A stretch of 56,887 nt of DNA from positions 1 through 56,887 of the forward strand of contig JAGBAI010000116.1 in assembly GCA_017939025.1 (NCBI GenBank). Reading direction: 5' to 3'. Positions within the stretch are counted from its first letter, which is position 1, and every line of letters begins with the position of its first letter. This DNA comes from Oscillospiraceae bacterium. GTDB taxonomy: Bacteria; Bacillota_A; Clostridia; Oscillospirales; Oscillospiraceae. Positions 54,001 through 56,887 of the stretch are shown here, one piece after another. The position numbers were made by a program, and so were the translations under genes. The notes below the pieces were generated by a model. The model had not been told where the DNA came from. It saw nothing but the letters and a program-made list of their open reading frames with translations, and did not search any database.

Positions 54001-56887
54001 CTTCTCTTCTGTGGTTGAAGTTTTGAATGCCCAAACTACCGGTAAGTCCCTATCCTTTGAGGAATATAATTCTGAAGCTTTAGCCGAATATACTGAGGCT
54101 CTGGAATATACCAATGGAACTTTACAGCTCAATTCCGAAATTGTTCAGCAGATTATTGAGCAAAAGGCAGAAGAGCAAATTTCCATAAATGATACCAACA
54201 AGGCTCTTGCACAATCCAAGTATTTGGAGAATGCACGAGAAATTCAAAAGCTGCGTGATGTGCTGAAAACAAACAGTGCATATCGTGAAGCAAACGAGCA
54301 GGCCATTAGGAGCGAGATTGATCGTCTGTTGGCTGAGAATGAAGCACTTGCTGCTTCCTGTACGCAGTTTGATCTTATGACTGCCTCTATCCGTGAGGCA
54401 ACTAGCGCATATCAGCATTGGATAAATTCTCAAAATGCTGCTCAGAGTGGTGATATGTTTGATGGTGCTTTGAATGCCATGAATCATATCAATAATACAC
54501 TTAATAACACCGAGTCTGAATTCTATGGTCGTATTGGTCGATCTGATTACAAGGCTGCGGTTGATTTTATTGTACCTGAGAATGTAGATCACGATGACGC
54601 AAATGCTGTTAACTCCTATATTAGTAGTATTAGCGATATGTTCTTATATGATAAGAGTGGGCAGCAGACTGGACTAAATATCGCCAATTTCTGTCAGAAA
54701 GCAGTTGATGCTGGTTTGATGGTTTTGAACGAAGCTGGTGATGCCTATGAAATTGCTGGTGGTAAAACCATGGAGGATTTCGCTAATGGTTTGAATTTGG
54801 CTATGCCTTTGGTTCAAGCAATGTTTGGTGAAATGCAGGAATTCGGTGCTGTTTTTGATTGGTCGGATGAGGCTGAAAAAACATACGGCGATCTTGCCGT
54901 AGCTGCAAATGAATCAGCGGAGGCTCTACGCGGAATTAAGGGCAATGAGAACCTTGAAATTCGAATGGACGTATCAGGTCTTGCTGCCGGTAACGCACAG
55001 ATCGAGGCTTTGGATAAAACTATCGAAGAAATGAACGGTATTAAGGCCAAGGCTGGTGTTGATGCTAGTGAAGTAGAGCATGCAAATAATGTTATGAGAT
55101 ATTGTTTGGAACAAAAGCGTCTTTTAACACAGCCTGACGTAATGCACGTTGATGCTTCTGCTGTTGAAGGTGAACTTGGAAGTGCGATTGCTTTGTTACA
55201 AGAGTTCCAGGCTATATCAAGTCAAATTGAAATTGATGCGGCTATGGGCTTGGATACTTCTGCCGCACAGGGCGATCTTGCCGCAGTTACAACGCAGATT
55301 CAATCTATTCAGCCAGATATCAAGGCAAAGTTAAATATTGACACGACATCCATTGCTACAATTCAATCATCAGTTTCCAATCTGACTGCAAACATGATTG
55401 TTAAGGCTGGTGTTGATGCTAGTGCAGTTAATGGTTATGATCCTGCCGATAAAAACGCTACAGTAACCTATAACTTGAATAGCAGAGCGGTTGATAGATA
55501 TAGCCCTGCAAACCATACTAGAACTGTAACTTACAGATTAAATTCTAGTGCAGTTGACAACTTCAATCCTAAAAATCTTACTCGTTATGTGTATTACTAT
55601 GAGAAAAATATGGGTGGTGTTAACAGTGTTAATGGTACTGCTCATGCTGGTGGTACTGCAAGAGCAAGTGGTGATTGGGGTACGGCTCCTGGCGGACGAA
55701 CTCTTGTCGGTGAGTTGGGTCGTGAAATTGTTGTAGATCCACATTCTGGTCGTTGGTATACAGTTGGCGACATGGGTGCTGAATTTGTTAACATTCCTCA
55801 TGGTGCTATCGTATTTAACCATTTGCAGAGCGACGCACTTTTGAAGCACGGGTATGTAACTACTCGTGGTATGGCTCATGCATATGGCACTGCCAATGCT
55901 GGTGGCACTGCTGCTGTTACTGGATATATCCCTATCGGAGCTATTACAAGTAATAAGTATCACGGTACAACTGGTGGTTATGGTAGTGCCGGTAGTAGCG
56001 TTAGTGGTTCTACCATTAACAGTTCCGCAACAAGCAGCACTGCATCTTCCGAATTTGAGGAACAGTATAAGAAATATAATCACTTGCTCAATATGAACAA
56101 GATGAGCCTTGCTGACTATATTAAGTGGTTAGACGGTGCATATAAGAATGCATACAATAGAGGCCAGATTGAGCTTGATGATTACAGACAATACGCTGAG
56201 GAAGTATATGAAAAGCTGAAAGAACAGTTTATCGACTCCTTGGATGATGCAGAGCATCAGATTGAGTTGCTAAGCTTCCAAACTGGAAAAGAGCCTCAGA
56301 TTATCAATTACTATAAGCAGATGATGCAGTCAATCAGTAATGAAATTGCTTCTGCAAAGGCTTCCGGTTTGACTGAAACGGATGATTATATTCAGGAGTT
56401 GCAGGCCAAGTATATTGCCTATTTTGAAGATATGGCGGATATGCAAGAGGCCGCTGAGGATGATGCTCACGATGCGATGGAAGATTTGATCGAGTATCGT
56501 ATCGATATGCTAAAGCAGGATCTTGAGAATGAGAAGGATGCTCTTGATGAAAAAATTGACAGTCTAAAAGAGTTCTACAACAAGCAGAAAGAAATGTTGC
56601 AGGATGCTCGTGATGAAGAGCAATATATTGAAGATCAGGCAGAAAAACGTAAGGCTAAGGCTGAAATTGAGGCTGAGCTGGAGCGTCTAAAGTTAGACGA
56701 TTCCGCTTGGGCGCAAAAACGTAGACTTGAATTGCAGGATGAACTGGCTGATGCAGAGAAAGATCTGACTGATTTTGAAAAAGACCATGCTTACGATGTG
56801 GCCTTGGATATGCTCGACAAGATGTATGAGCAGCAGGAACAGTCTATCCAGAGTCAGATTGAGGTGATTGAGGACAAGCTGAATGAC
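51098..56887 (+). CDS. Phage-type tail tape measure protein (TP901 family), partial
   Basis: Open from a TTG at 51098 (AAGGAG 11 bases upstream) to the window edge, 1930 codons without a stop. The TP901 core is at ~165-430 (TDIRMVTGGSYDDVRKLADD, QAAVSASDLAVAMSRTATGA, AAGTRQRENFLVLMENYG). Hydrophobic helices follow around 590-660 (ANPIGFLATALTIAISL). At ~1440-1500 two or three units of TVTY...SxAVDxY/FxPxN repeat. At ~1530-1590 VGELGREIVVDP and GAEFVNIPHGAIVFNHLQ are typical of tape measure proteins. Residues ~1655-1930 are long acidic/basic coiled coil. It should set tail length and span the membrane on ejection. The C-terminus lies beyond the window. Confidence 0.92.
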   Translation, partial: MDELQILIQAVIDQAKSLQNITATLEKMGGQVTIPVTAELDVAKSLQKIKSDLQSLEKVHLDLTARLNRTDTRKAIKQDIKSISNQTIKLKAEIDKSTLKQSVKNAEKKSTVIDIDTNVDGADKLDDVADGLDGINRRSAATVASITLLNQALIEMEQAAVRMVQTSADLDEKLTDIRMVTGGSYDDVRKLADDYNALAKEIKATTSQVLEGSTEWLRQGMSPEATTALIEQSMILSKVGAMDAESATKNLTSAMKGYGLAVDDVSGIVDKLTAIDMQAAVSASDLAVAMSRTATGANIAGVSMDRLLGYLATVQEVTQKSAETVGESLKTMFARMNNIKLGVFVDENGEDLNDTEKILKEFGITMRDTNNDFRASSDILDDIYAKWDSFTSMEKSAIATAAAGTRQRENFLVLMENYGKSLEYAEVAANSAGTAVQKFEAYQESLGAKINNFVATFESLSLNTFDPQILGALVDAGAAILSFVDNTNLLQSALIGLSTAGVVKGFMMIASGAKNAYGDILRLSTAFSTLNSTTGANVTADQMKTLLTVTNGLSESQLRLVISSKTLTNAQRMAILTAGGLTKEEAAQTLVTMGLASAEATATTATFSLSGAMAVLTAAIKANPIGFLATALTIAISLIHTVTEAIADAKTAAIDEAHALTEAFEETASELEAMNTEYKTIAARISELQALEAPTLAEQQELSKLQAANNLLEAQIKLKEKVLEQERQAAATAANKALTKDSLYLDGGQIMTDSGVFVPTFGSRDFIDSVQSSKEELFMMQKQYDSLMDEIDKMEAQNNFNADDRAYRNKVTQAENLKERMDALSADVAEDELTLLGLYTSLLDGNGEVYNDYIATADRIKNIIDVEGATKKLDQDAQTIVDSFKKNISNLNIGNAEKVKIANWFDKLSVEDQELAYKISCDSDGAIDSAEAWQSALSTAKEAASKELGAIQQQVKDSSDKSKKLVENFSSVVEVLNAQTTGKSLSFEEYNSEALAEYTEALEYTNGTLQLNSEIVQQIIEQKAEEQISINDTNKALAQSKYLENAREIQKLRDVLKTNSAYREANEQAIRSEIDRLLAENEALAASCTQFDLMTASIREATSAYQHWINSQNAAQSGDMFDGALNAMNHINNTLNNTESEFYGRIGRSDYKAAVDFIVPENVDHDDANAVNSYISSISDMFLYDKSGQQTGLNIANFCQKAVDAGLMVLNEAGDAYEIAGGKTMEDFANGLNLAMPLVQAMFGEMQEFGAVFDWSDEAEKTYGDLAVAANESAEALRGIKGNENLEIRMDVSGLAAGNAQIEALDKTIEEMNGIKAKAGVDASEVEHANNVMRYCLEQKRLLTQPDVMHVDASAVEGELGSAIALLQEFQAISSQIEIDAAMGLDTSAAQGDLAAVTTQIQSIQPDIKAKLNIDTTSIATIQSSVSNLTANMIVKAGVDASAVNGYDPADKNATVTYNLNSRAVDRYSPANHTRTVTYRLNSSAVDNFNPKNLTRYVYYYEKNMGGVNSVNGTAHAGGTARASGDWGTAPGGRTLVGELGREIVVDPHSGRWYTVGDMGAEFVNIPHGAIVFNHLQSDALLKHGYVTTRGMAHAYGTANAGGTAAVTGYIPIGAITSNKYHGTTGGYGSAGSSVSGSTINSSATSSTASSEFEEQYKKYNHLLNMNKMSLADYIKWLDGAYKNAYNRGQIELDDYRQYAEEVYEKLKEQFIDSLDDAEHQIELLSFQTGKEPQIINYYKQMMQSISNEIASAKASGLTETDDYIQELQAKYIAYFEDMADMQEAAEDDAHDAMEDLIEYRIDMLKQDLENEKDALDEKIDSLKEFYNKQKEMLQDARDEEQYIEDQAEKRKAKAEIEAELERLKLDDSAWAQKRRLELQDELADAEKDLTDFEKDHAYDVALDMLDKMYEQQEQSIQSQIEVIEDKLND

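Noticed and set aside
42135..56887. Calling the whole AT-rich region an intact prophage
   Set aside because: Only a tape measure protein is clearly phage structural; no terminase, portal, capsid, holin or endolysin can be seen.

Overview
The window looks like chromosome of a Gram-positive, gut-type Clostridia (Bacillota, probably Oscillospiraceae/Ruminococcaceae-like). This is inferred from sigma-A type promoters with 17-base spacers, strong AGGAGG ribosome sites, a T-box leader, a YerC/TrpR-like first gene in the his operon, HisZ plus short HisG, and an SdpR/YhfC/SdpI cluster. Genes up to about 42.0 kb use GC-rich codons. From about 42.0 kb to the end the DNA is visibly AT-rich and carries mobile-element genes. 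No tRNA, rRNA or CRISPR array was seen.

Layout. 0.1-2.5 kb (minus): an N-acetylhexosamine-kinase-like gene and galE. 2.7-3.5 kb: a scar in which pieces of an ABC sugar-binding protein and of its permease are joined out of frame. 3.6-8.4 kb: two tandem CNNM/CorC-type membrane proteins, a MOFRL glycerate 2-kinase and an FMN-dependent 2-hydroxy-acid oxidase-like enzyme with a Cys-rich N-terminus. 8.6-12.7 kb: two different CstA family transporters flanking a 175-residue unknown protein. 13.0-14.4 kb: a MATE exporter. 14.4-22.0 kb (minus): a complete histidine operon, hisR(yerC)-Z-G-D-C-B-H-A-F-IE, with a near-perfect palindrome sitting on its promoter. 22.2-36.3 kb (plus): branched-chain amino acid genes. 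ilvE stands alone; then a T-box leader (specifier best read as Leu CUG) precedes ilvA-leuA-leuC-leuD-leuB-ilvB-ilvN-ilvC-ilvD and a DUF815 ATPase overlapping ilvD. 36.6-39.9 kb: nitroreductase, PPC/DUF296 protein, and an sdpR-yhfC-sdpI operon with a perfect operator palindrome. 40.0-42.0 kb: greA-lysS.

42.1-56.9 kb: AT-rich accessory DNA. It holds an XRE regulator divergent from a lipoprotein gene, a leftward group (unknown protein, sigma-like factor, small coiled-coil protein), a divergent promoter region with three 19-base operators, a Cro/C1-like regulator and a short tyrosine recombinase. After a terminator-bearing leader come a small HTH protein, an SF2-like ATPase, a protein with a ParB-like N-terminus and an HNH-like C-terminus, a protein whose C-terminus resembles a tape-measure signature, and a giant tape-measure protein (at least 1930 residues) that runs off the window. 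No capsid, portal or terminase gene is visible.

Short palindromic repeats are scattered through the GC-rich part, mostly between genes of the ilv/leu operon. They include a GTAGGG...CCCTAC family, two copies of a 27-base inverted pair around leuCDB, a 113-base MITE-like element and a 123-base palindrome.
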